From assembly GCF_013426205.1 (NCBI RefSeq), contig NC_089423.1:7254001-7318000 (forward strand): a stretch of DNA of 64,000 bases. The letters are read 5' to 3'. A program made the translations under genes and the position numbers. The stretch is from Metarhizium brunneum. Lineage: Eukaryota > Ascomycota > Sordariomycetes > Hypocreales > Clavicipitaceae. Under the pieces are notes generated by a model. The model saw only the letters and a program-made list of their open reading frames with translations, made no database searches and was not told where the DNA came from. This document shows positions 25,420 to 35,953 of this stretch, in pieces (the stretch's first letter is position 1; each line of letters begins with the position of its first letter).

Positions 25420-27819
25420 CTACTCAATCACACAGAGGGCTCTCCCCTCGTCCACAGCATCTCCCTCGCTCACCATGGGTCTAAACACGCCCTCGACGGA
25501 CGCAAAAATGTTGATTTCCATCTTCATGCTCTCCACTACCATGACCTTGTCGCCTGATTCCACCGTTTGCGCAGCATCTCTCAAAACGGAGAGCACCTTG
25601 CATGGCATGGGGGCATTGATGTGTCTGCGCTTTTCGCTCGACGCTCCCACCGTCTCCTCCCGAATGTGTTCAAAATACGAGAGAATGCTGAAACAAGTCA
25701 TGTCCGTCCAAGTCCCCAGTTGAGGGACGTGGCACATGACCCTTACTCCCTTGGCTGCTTGGCTAATACCGCCTTGGCTAATGTCACTGCTCTCGGTGGC
25801 TATTTGCATCAAGAGACGATTGCCATTGAGCGACGCGTGAACTGTGGCTTCGTACCATGGCGAGAGCGACCGATCCAGGGGCCTCACGGTACGGACGGTG
25901 CACGATTTGATGGCAATCCCGTAGCTTTGCTGCCCTGGCAAGACACCTAGCCGTAGAGCATTGCTCAACTCGTTGTATCGTGCGGTTACATTTGCAGCGT
26001 TGGCATCGGGAAATGCGGCCATGTTGCCATTGTCAAGTCCCGTCTGCCTCCCGTAGCGAGGTTTGGACCAGGAACAAATGAAGGGCTGTTTCGTCAAGGC
26101 CTCATTGTCGACAACGACGATACGGCGGCCAGAGTGGCTCACCGAGTCGAATGATTGATTGCGAAAGCCTGATGGAATATTGGACAAGGGCGACACGCTG
26201 CCCGATAGCTCTCTTTTCAGTGTGGTGCCCATGAAATACGATGCCAATAGAGGCAACGCAGATGCAATCTGGGAGGCACCCTGGGCATATGGAGACGACA
26301 AGAGACACGACAAGTTGTCAGGAATGAAGGAGGTGGTGTAGGCTGGATTCGAAAACGTTTCGTGCAGTAGGCAGCTTTGTAGGAATAACTGATTCGTCCC
26401 AACGCCAACGCAGGCCGTGTCCGCGAGAACCTGTATCATCTTGGCCCGGGCCAGGGCGCGCGTCGGTTCCCAGACGACGATTTTGGCAATCATGGAGTCG
26501 AAGTGGATCGAGATGCGAGAACCAGTTTTGATTCCCGTCTCGAATCTGACAGAGCTCGTGGCAGAAACCTCGCCATGGTCTGTGGCAGGCCTCCAGAGCC
26601 GGACGATGCCGTGCCCAGGGTAGAAATCGCGTTGCGGACTCTCAGCGCACAGTCGACACTCAATCGCATGGCCCGTAGACTTTACTTGCTGAAGCGGCTC
26701 AAGCGTTGTCAAGTCGCCTCCGCCTGCAACAAAGAGCTGCAAGGAGACAATATCAAGCCTCGTAACCTCTTCTGTGATGGGGTGCTCAACCTGCAGTCGC
26801 GTGTTGACCTCCAAGAAGTAGAAATTGCCCGTGGCCACGTCAAAGACAAACTCAACGGTGCCTGCGTTCTCGTAATTGAGAAGTCTGCCAATTGTCACTG
26901 CGACATTGCTCATCTCTTTGCGCTTCGCGTCGTTCAACCACGGCGATGGCGCCTCCTCAATGACCTTTTGGTGTCGCCTTTGTACGGAGCAGTCGCGTTC
27001 CCCGAGAGACACGACATTTCCATAGCCGTCTCCCATGATCTGAATCTCAATGTGTTTGCCTTGCTCAATGTACTTTTCCAGTATGCAGTCGCTCGAGCCG
27101 AAATACCGAGCAGCTTCGGACCGTGCCGTTTCCAGCTCTGCGCGCAGTTGGCCGCGTTCTTGTACGATGCGTATGCCCTTGCCGCCACCGCCGGCAGAGG
27201 CCTTGAGCATGACGGGATAGCCAATCTCGTCCGCTAGCCTTTCCAGCTCGGCAGGCTCCTGACTTGTCCCTGCAAACCCCGGGATGAGAGGAACCGATGG
27301 CTCGTGGGCCCGGAGATGTGCCTTTGCCGATCTCTTGTCGCCCAGTGTCTCCATGGCACTTGGACTGGGCCCTACAAATGTGATGCCTGCATCGCGGACC
27401 GCCGTGGCAAAGGCGGCATTCTCACTTAGGTACCCATACCCAGGGTGAATGGCATCGACTCTGTTCTCTACTGCAACACGGACAATGAGGTCAATGTTGA
27501 GGTAAGGGTTGCCACCGGGCTGGTCTATCGAGCCGAGGCCAACGGACTCATTCGCTGATGTGATGTGTTGTGATGTATCGTCTCTTGAGTTCGGCATCTG
27601 TTAGCCACCTTGTCCAAGTTGGTAGCGCTACTCCGGGTCGTGCAATGAGAATACGTACTCGTCAACGTAAATGGCAACTGAAGTCACATTGAGCTTCCTG
27701 CAAGTGTTTATTATGCGACACGCAATTTCGCCTCTGTTGGCAATGAGAAGGCGGCTTATGCTTGGGCGTCCCTCCGAGTTCACTGGTAAAGGTGCGACGA
27801 ATTTGGCCGGAGGATCCAT
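25420..27819 (-). CDS. Acyl-CoA carboxylase alpha subunit (biotin carboxylase plus biotinyl domain), MCC type
   Basis: Two exons (27819-27659, 27583-25420) give 774 aa. The biotin carboxylase domain starts almost at once (SRLLIANRGEIACRI, about residues 21-35). It continues with GYGYLSEN, the ATP-grasp glycine loop KASAGGGGKGIRI and EVNTRLQVEHPITEE. A linker/BT region follows, then the C-terminal biotinyl domain VVESMKMEI with biotin-accepting Lys741, 33 residues before the end. It supplies carboxybiotin to the beta subunit encoded next door. Only about 20 residues precede the first domain and they are acidic or Pro-containing, unlike a mitochondrial presequence. The C-terminus (CVIE) is not PTS1, so if the complex is peroxisomal this subunit would have to enter bound to beta. 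It is divergent from the acyl-CoA dehydrogenase. Confidence 0.87.
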
Positions 27820-27979
27820 GGTGGTGTTGGCGTCTTCAGCAAGCTCTCGAGGGCATTCGGGTTCTTTGTGAATGCCAGTGAATCGAGCAATGTCTCTATT
27901 TACTACACGTTTTCTACATTGGCAAATCTCATTTCCAGGCCGCTACATATGAAGGAGGGGTGCGGCGGCGTATTCTTCC

Positions 27980-28002
27980 CCGGAGCCGGAGACGGAGCCG
28001 GG
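27980..28002. promoter_or_regulatory. CGG-repeat in the divergent promoter of carboxylase alpha and acyl-CoA dehydrogenase
   Basis: CCGGAGCCGGAGACGGAGCC followed by GGG gives several CGG triplets at about 6-bp spacing. It lies in the 416-bp gap between two divergent start codons and resembles the CGG repeat at 23128-23150 in the cluster's other divergent promoter. A Zn2Cys6 target is inferred. Confidence 0.4.
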
Positions 28003-28235
28003 CCGCGCGGGGCCGAATCGTGCACGGAGACAAGTCACTCTCCGTCCGCCCGGTCATCACACTGCTCATTAGGGAGTCTCTATTTCAAAGTAAAATATGT
28101 CGTACGCAGATTCCGTGGCGTATATTGGTCAGAAAGTACTCCGTTTATTTACCATTGAAGAAACCCCTTCATTTCCGCCTGCCGGTGCATCTCTTCTGGT
28201 CACCTACTTGCTACACCACCCATACTGCCGTCACC

Positions 28236-29834
28236 ATGGGCTCAAACGCGTATCTACCATTTACAGAGCCTCTTTGGCTTTCCCGCCAAGTTTCTCCTTA
28301 TTACACCAAGAGCCACCGGCAGCTACAAAAAATAGCACGAGAATATGTCCACACTCATATCTTGCCCTTCAGCGACGAATGGGAGAGACAAGGCTTTGTA
28401 CCACCCGAGGTAAAGAATTGCTCATTTTCATGTATTTCGCCTGTTTTTATCAGTTTAGCAAAGTACACGTCAAAGAAGCCGAGTCTCATCTTGTGCATTA
28501 TAGGTCATTGCCGAACATTCTCGACAAGGCTACATGGCAACATCCGTATTTCCCCTGGCAAAAGAATACCTAAACGGGCAGCAGCTTCCCGGGGGCATCC
28601 CCCCCGAGGACTGGGACGGGTTCCACGACCTGATTGTTATTGACGAAGTCGCTCGGTGTGGCTACTTGGGCGTGATTTGGGCCTTGGCTTGTGGCAACTC
28701 GATTGGCGCGCCGCCGCTCGTCCACTTTGGCAACGCGGAGCAGAAGCAACGATTCTTGCCTGCCATCCTCAACGGTAGCATTCGATTTTGCCTTGCCGTG
28801 ACCGAACCCGACGGTACGTCTTGAGCCCGCCTTATGTCCGTGAGTAAGGGAGGAGAAGCCACGGATCTAATTCTCTTGTGTAGCTGGATCAGACGTTGCT
28901 GGGATAACCACGACGGCGGAGCGCAGGGGCGACAAGTATATTGTCAATGGGGCCAAGAAATGGATCACCAACGGCATTTTTGCGGATTACTGTACTGCTG
29001 CGGTGCGAACAGGAGGGCCGGGAAAGGGCGGCGTTTCCGCGCTCATCATCCCGCTCAAGGTTCCAGGCGTGACGTGCCGGAAGCTCGAGAATTCGGGCGT
29101 CTCGGCAAGTGGTAAGTCGGCCAGAGGCTGCCCGACTAGAATTTTCATGTTGGACTACATGTACGGACTGCATCGCTGACAGTTGCTGCGCTGCGCACGT
29201 TTCAGGGTCTACTTACATCGAGTTTGACCAGGTCGAGGTGCCGGCTTCCTACCTTCTCGGTCGCGAAAACCAGGGCTTCGAGATTATCATGTCCAGTAGG
29301 TGGATTGGAGGCCCTCCGTATTGCATGCTTGTGTGTTGACGACCCTCGGTGGCAGACTTTAACCATGAGCGCTTGTGGCTGGCTTGCACGAGCCTTCGGC
29401 TTGCGCGCTGCTGCATCGAGGACGCGTACAAACATGGACAGGTTCGAGAGACGTTTGGCAAGCCGCTGCTCGCTAATCAAGTGATCCGCGCCAAGTTCAG
29501 CGCCTGCGGACGCAAAGTAGACTCGGCGACAGCATGGATGGAACAGCTTGTGTACATGGAACAAGTCGCCAGCAGGGGTCAAGATGGCGGTAGAGATCTG
29601 CACATGGGCGGACTGTTTGCCAACCTCAAGGTATTATGCGGGCAGACGCTGGAATTTGTCAACCGAGAAATGCAACAGGTCATGGGGGGCCTGGGATATT
29701 CGCGCGGTGGTCGCGGTGGTCGCGTGGAACAAATCAGCCGTGATGTGAGGGTCATGGTTGTTGGAGGCGGTAGCGAAGAGATCCTTTCCGAGCTTTCCGT
29801 TGCTCAGGAGCAGCGAGCCATGGCCAAGTTGTAG
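28236..29834 (+). CDS. Acyl-CoA dehydrogenase family flavoprotein with PTS1-like end (AKL)
   Basis: Five exons (28236-28409, 28504-28813, 28884-29111, 29206-29295, 29356-29834) give 426 aa. It is an FAD enzyme that introduces an alpha-beta double bond into an acyl-CoA. Visible are the FAD-site signatures CLAVTEPDAGSDVAGI and KKWITNG, and the C-terminal GGLGYSRGGRGGRVEQISRD. In the GGGSEE segment the residue aligned with the usual catalytic Glu of medium-chain enzymes is not acidic. Glu272 in the HERLWLA helix sits where isovaleryl- and long-chain enzymes place their base. The C-terminal segment differs from canonical fungal isovaleryl-CoA dehydrogenase, so that name is not certain. It ends RAMAKL, a strong PTS1-type end. 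It would make the enoyl-CoA that the neighbouring carboxylase uses. Confidence 0.85.
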
Positions 29835-30342
29835 ACGGTCAACGGGTTTTGTCGAGCGTGTCGAGATGATGGTAGATGGAGTGAAGGCTGTTTGCTGAGA
29901 CAAATGGCTACATGGACAAGTGCAATGAGCGTAAATATTTCCTGTGCAGAAACAGCGCCACGGGGCAGTTCTCCATGAGTCAAGTCTTGTACTAAAGCTG
30001 TATTCATACTTGCGCCTTGCAACATGCCACACCATCATGCCGGTCGACCCGTTGGCAACCAAGTAGATTAGCCACATACATGGAGTTGCAACAAACGCCA
30101 TACAGTGGGCAACGCGGCTCGTTCACGGCAACCCACACTTGACATCTACTTCCCCGCATGTCAACCGGCTAGCTCTCGATATTTTCCGGTTCAGCTCTTC
30201 GGACAAGAGGAGAGTTCCCCACTGCCACAACCGTTGCCGTTGAACTTGTCCCCTCACAACCACCACACTGGCCATCCGATGCCCTCTTCGAGCAAGGTCG
30301 TTGGACCGTTGGGGACCACCAGGGAATGACAACATTGCTCCC

Positions 30343-32556
30343 ATGTCTTACTCTGCTGAGCGCGAGATGAGGCGACCTCGTCTGGCATGTCTGAATTGCC
30401 GGTGAGTTCCAACATGCGTTGCCCACCTGGGGAAATTTCCAACTGAGCAACCTCGATCCACGTTGCAGGCGGAAAAAGACTCGCTGCCACGGGGAGCGCC
30501 CAGCGTGCGCACTCTGTGTCCGGCTTGGCCAGACTTGTGAATATCCAACCCATTCCACGGCGGCAGCTCCGGCACCACGGCGTTTGCCCTCTGCCGTTGT
30601 CAATGTACGTTTGTTTTGCGCGCAAGTTACAAACCTACACGGTGCCTCTCAAGCCTGCCAGCTTCTGATACCAGCTTCCATGCGAGTATAGGACGAGCTC
30701 CTCGTACGAGTTGCGAGACTCGAGGCTGACCTCCGCGCCGCACAACAAGCCCAAGTCGTCACCACCACCAACAATACCACCATCAAATATGATGACGCAC
30801 AAAGAACGGCTGCCGACGCCGAGAAACATTCGTCCACAACGTCGCCGTCTCCGCCCATGCAACCGGCGCCTACCTGGGCTGACGTGCCGAGCACCGCCGT
30901 GGGAGACGCCGTCGAAAGCGACAAGAAAAAGTTCTCCCAGCTTCCCCCGGTGCCCGTACTCAAGTCACTGGCCGATGTCTACTTTTCCAATTGCCAGAAC
31001 CAACCATACTGCTTCTTTCACGAAAATCATTTCCGCCGGCGCCTCATTGCCGGCGACTTGGCACACTATCTCCTCCTCGCATTCGCCGCCACGGCCGCGC
31101 GCTACAGCTCCCACGACTACTTTCGCGGCTCGGAACTGGAAGCCGTCGAGGGCCTGGCTCGGGCGGCCTGGATCATCATCCTCGACCAAGTGTTTGCCAC
31201 GGAGCCCAGCCCCGACAATGTCGCAGCCGCCCAGGCGACCAGTCTACTCGCCATCATTGACTTTACTGGTAGGCAACCAATTCCGCTCACCAGACGAGGC
31301 TTGGACGCACCTTGAGTAACTAAAATGGCTGCTTTGTAGCTGGCCGACACCGCCTGGGCTGGGTCAAAATCGGCCTTGCCGTCCGCCTAGTCCAAAGCCT
31401 CAAGCTGAATGCAGAGCCGGACCCGTCGCTGCCGCCGTGGCAGCAAGAAGAACGCAGGCGCGTCTTCTGGTCCGTCTACCTGCTCGACAAGTTTGTCTCG
31501 TGCGGGAGGTCTCACCCACCGGCCATTCTGGACATGGACTGCACACTCGCCCTGCCCTGCAGCGAAGAAGCCTTTCGCATGGAGACGCCCACGAAGCTGC
31601 CGACGATTGCGCTTGTCAAGGATTTACCTAGCAACATGGCTGAGTTGGCGCAACTAGACGACTTTGCCATCCTGGTGTTGATGTGCTCTGCTCTGAGTCT
31701 CACTGTTCGGGAAACCTTTCAGCAGAACGCGTCGAAAATACCGCCGTGGGACTGCCGGAGCAACTTTGCCCAGATTAGTAGCATCCTGATGACGTTTGAA
31801 AACATTCACACTACGGGGGCGGATCACCTAGGGCCATATATTTCCGCTAGATTCGGCACATATGAGGGCTTTGATCGCCAGCGAGTCGGCCACTTCATCT
31901 GGGCAAGAGCCGTATACCACCTCTGCGGCAGTCTCCTCTGCCACCCTGTCAGTCTTCGTAGATACAGAAAATCCCAGGGCGCCTGCTTCCCGACTACGTT
32001 TGCGCGAGAGCTACTGGATCGATGCAGAGAGCACGCGACCCAGCTGAGCAATATGCTGGAAACACTACGATCTGCTGGCTGCTGCGCCCGCGGGAGCTTT
32101 CTGGGTTACGTAGCGACGTGCGCAGCGTCTGTCCACCATATATTTGCCCTATCGCCGACACCACACATTGCGGCCCGGGCAAACGCAAGCTTGGAGATGT
32201 GTCTGGGCTTCCTGGAACACCTCCCCGCTCGATGGCCAAACTACGGCATGATGGCGTCCTCGTTGCGGGCACTGAGTATAGATGGTCGGTCGGCGCGCCT
32301 GCTCATTGATCCTTCGCCTGCCGCTGTCGAAGAAGACATTGAACCGGTGGAAATTGAGCAGCTCTGGAATAGTATAGACTATGGGTGGATGACGGACCGG
32401 GCTCGGCAGAGTGAAACGGCTTCATCGCCATCGCCTCCGGGACTGGATGTACAAATTGGGGACTGGACTACTTTTTTGGAAGGCCAAATGGGGGATAATG
32501 ACATGTCTAGCTTTTATGTGACGCAGGCAGAACTGATGAGGGAGGCGGATACATAG
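30343..32556 (+). CDS. Zn2Cys6 transcription factor, probable regulator of the carboxylase cluster
   Basis: Four exons (30343-30401, 30469-30604, 30692-31268, 31340-32556) give 662 aa. The binuclear zinc cluster is split by the first intron and reads ACLNCRRKKTRC...CALC...C with Cys16, 19, 26, 33, 36 and 43. A short heptad-like segment (DELLVRVARLEADLRAAQ) follows and may be a dimerising coiled coil. The middle region has the fungal-specific transcription factor domain pattern (GWVKIGLAVRLVQSLKL, RRRVFWSVYLLDKFVSCG). It begins 508 bp after the acyl-CoA dehydrogenase stop in the same direction, at the end of the four-enzyme module. It probably controls the module through the CGG repeats in its promoters; this is inference from position. 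Confidence 0.85.
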
Positions 32557-32712
32557 CAAGGACGTGACTATTATCCATCGGGGCATCAAGCTAGCCGATG
32601 CTGACGAATGGAGTTAAACTGGGCGTTGGTGTAATGCCTTTTTTCCCCTGATTTAGTTTAAATGATGACAAGGAATTTCTGGTGTCAAATGGTTGAGTTT
32701 AACAATTCACGT

Positions 32713-32752
32713 CCGCGCCCGTGTCCGCCTCCGCCTCCGCCTCCGTCTCCGC
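32713..32752. repeat. Hexanucleotide microsatellite (TCCGCC-like)
   Basis: Consecutive TCCGCC, TCCGTC and related units lie about 160 bp downstream of the Zn2Cys6 gene. On the opposite strand this is a run of GGCGGA, so it again carries CGG triplets. Confidence 0.7.
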
Positions 32753-34035
32753 ACCGTGTGACGGCCAGCCAGTCGAGACCATGGACGCCACAGTTTTGAT
32801 GGTAAAGGTCAACAGTTGGTTCACCAGTCAGCTGGACCGATTCCCGCCCTCTGCATGGCCAGACGACCTTGGTATTTTGAATCTTGTGGCAGTACTAGTT
32901 ACGAGCATGGGCGATCCGCATACCATTTTGTACCAAGCTGTATGAATAAACAGCTTCTATTTTATTCACGCGTACAAGATGGAGTGTCTTCATCCAATAC
33001 GGCTTTTTTCTTTTTGCTGCTGGGTACTGCATAAATCTCCCTGTTAAGGGGGGCTTTGTTCTCTATTCGCTGTCAAGACAGCCACACCGCTGGAATATTG
33101 GCACGAGTAGCAAGACGAGCCAGCAGGTGTCATGTTTGGCAATACAACATATCGTTTACTGTTACTGAAGGCCCTTTTATGCGATAATGGAAGAATATTA
33201 ATTGCTATAATGTAATTATCTGGTAGTAAAAGAAAGATTAGCCTATGCTTGTAGCGTAGAAGCCAACTTAAGTATTTGGCTGCAAGCTTTCTGGAGACGT
33301 TCCTCCGTTCGCGTGGACTGCTTGCTTGGTCAACCGTCGTAATGTATAATTGAATAGAACGAAGAATATGAACGGAATTTATTTTATATATTACTATTAT
33401 TATTCCTATAATTATAAGCACAACTCAAGGTAGCTGTAATTCCAATTCGGCATGACACTGCGCCGGCGTCGGTGTATACGCGGCACTGGGTCACCTGCAC
33501 CATGTTGACAACATTTAAACCCCCGGCATTAAACAGCCCACAATGATTATAAAGCGGGAGTTATCTAAAGCGGAGAGGAGAGGAAGAGGACGAACCAGTG
33601 TGCAGACTCTTATGGCCCGCCGGACGGCGGATTGGCAACGAGCCCCAGCACATCTCCAAGTCCTGGATTAGCTTTTGGGCTTCGTTGGGACGGTGGTGAT
33701 TTTGCGTGCGGGTGCTTTCGGAAGAATGGAGCCTTGTGCTTACTGCCCATTTTGCATGCCAGTAGCAAAGTTGAGCATTCACCGTCGTCGAATTCCAGGG
33801 CGCGTTTCTGGCTACTCTGTTTCCCTTGCTTACTAAGCGAAGCTTTTCCATACATCGACGTCAACGGTGGCTGCTTGTCGAGGTTCTATGATGCTGGCTG
33901 TGGAGGGACTAGGTCATAGAGGATATTGTCATCAAACGATGCTCTATATTGATAATCTTGTCAAGTCCAAGGAAAAGGCTCGAGCAAGAAGAATGTGCAG
34001 ATGGCCTTTCATCTGCCCGCGAGGCTTCTTGCTCG

Positions 34036-34049
34036 CACGTGATCACGTG
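34036..34049. promoter_or_regulatory. Perfect 14-bp palindrome with two E-boxes
   Basis: CACGTGATCACGTG is self-complementary and contains two CACGTG cores, the classical target of basic helix-loop-helix factors. It is about 290 bp upstream of the start chosen for the next regulator gene. Binding is not demonstrated. Confidence 0.4.
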
Positions 34050-34340
34050 GGACCCTCAACTGCTGCATTATGCGCAAAATCCTCGGGATATTCGAAGCTT
34101 CTTCGGGACCACCACCACCTTTGGTGTATTACAATGTCTTACTTGACTGCAACAGGCTGAGCCCTCGGTGGCTCGGTTTACACTCTCGCCTCCGGTCCCG
34201 AAGTATTTTTCTTGCAATGTTGGATCACATGTAAGCGTGCAGAGGGGTCGAAGTTTTCTTTACACCAGTCTCCAAATGTTGACTCACTACCACATGCAAC
34301 TACATACTATCCAACCAACGTACCTCCTGATACAGGCAAC

Positions 34341-35953
34341 ATGCATATGGCTGCAGGCCAACACTCCCATCAGGCACTCCCCGGCACAGGAATTCCTGAA
34401 CCACAATCTTGGCCCGCCTTGGCGCAAAGGCAAAAGCGTTGGGCACCAAAGGCCAGGACTGGGTGTTTGACTTGCCGGTGGGTTGTCCCTGAATCGATAA
34501 ATTGCAGATTGATTACATTATTTAACGTAAAGCGAGCACATGTCATAGGCGACGACGCATCAAATGCGACGAGACCAAACCTATTTGCAATCGCTGCACT
34601 ATATCTGCAAATTACTGTGAACGCTACGATGTTACTCATAATATCATCGCAGCCGCTCAGGCATCTCCTTCTAGCCCCAAATCGCCACTGTGCAATACAA
34701 ACGACAGAACTTCTAGCAAGCTACTGTATTTTCTGAACGTGACTGATCCGGGGTACGGCTTGAACAGTTGGCGACCGAATCTGTTAAAGCAACTCCCTCA
34801 GCGCATGGGCTACTCAAAAGTGCTTGACACCACTGTCGCAACATTTACTAGTCTTCTAGAAACTCTAAATGGGCCATCAGCATTTCAGCAACCATCTCAT
34901 AGGTCACGACAATTGTACATTTCCAGCCTCAAAGGACTACAGAGGGCTCTTGCCGCCCCAGACGAAAGATACCGCCTCAGCACTATATTCTCGGCGAGTC
35001 TTCTGGCCCAATGCCATGTTTGGATGCATCAGAATAGTACCATCGCCTGTGGACATGGCCAAGGCCTCACATACCTACTAAAAGTTTTATTGGTCCAAAA
35101 GCCAAAAGACCCATTTGCTCTAGGGTTATGCTATGCCATGTTGGCAGAAGTGGTAAGTCCCATGTGATAACATCTTTATACACCTAACATGCATGTGATT
35201 GACCCTGAATACCAGGTTGAAGAGGCTGTTTTTAACCCCAATATTCAGCTGTTTCCGTGGATCCAGACCTTGTACACTCTGCCTGGGCCGCCGCTCTGGA
35301 AACCCTCTACTTACACCGCGACTAAACCCGAGCTCACAGCCGTCAGTCTTGCACCCATATCAATGATTCCGGGCCTTATGAGAAACCCTAGAGAGAACAA
35401 ACAACAAGTTCAATCTACGTATGACTATCTACTAGAGGTGTGTCTGCTGGTCAATAAATGCGTCATGGCTAATAAGGAATGCCCATATTTCGACACGTGG
35501 GATTTCATGCGTCTTAATGAAATACACGGCATGTGTGCCGGTAGCGCAGTTGTTCTCAACGCATTCTTGCGCACTTTTCATCCAAGCAACACAGTACTCG
35601 TTGGACAAAAGGTTGTACTTTGCGCCCAAGTAATCGCTCTTGCAGAGAGAGCTATGCACGAACGGCCATTGTGTGCACACCATGTGCCTCAGGCTCTATT
35701 GGCTGCGTGGTGTGTTACGGACGGCCATGTAAAGGCAAGACTGCGTCAGTTACTTCAAGACTATCGCGAGACGTATGCCATGGCTAGACTTGTCTATTTC
35801 GTGGCTTCTTGGCCGGAAGCTCCAGCTCAGATACAAGATATACCTTGGTTTACCATGTATGATGAACGAGGGGATTCTGACAAGGGCAGTGGGAAGGATG
35901 GACCGGTTGGAGGAACCAATGAAAGGCTAACTGAATACTGCTGCATTTTATGA
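34341..35953 (+). CDS. Zn2Cys6 transcription factor, second in the window
   Basis: Three exons (34341-34477, 34549-35152, 35216-35953) give 492 aa. The zinc cluster, again split by an intron, is GCLTCRRRRIKCDETKPICNRC plus the sixth Cys (Cys42, 45, 52, 59, 62, 69). The rest matches the layout of the Fungal_trans_2/DUF3468 group (long helical region from about residue 100 to the end), judged by pattern only. The start is the first in-frame ATG; the open frame extends upstream and a 5' intron is possible (GTAAGC near 34229). Codon use looks more A+T-rich than in the catabolic cluster. The protein ends YCCIL, resembling a CaaX prenylation box, odd for a nuclear factor. No obvious target genes adjoin it. 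Confidence 0.75.

Larger units (their letters stand above)
32557..34340. other. Intergenic stretch between two regulators; no gene seen
   Basis: No frame with a recognisable product. It holds the CCGCCT-type microsatellite at 32713-32752, an A+T-rich patch near 33,180-33,420 and the palindrome CACGTGATCACGTG at 34036-34049. Confidence 0.5.
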
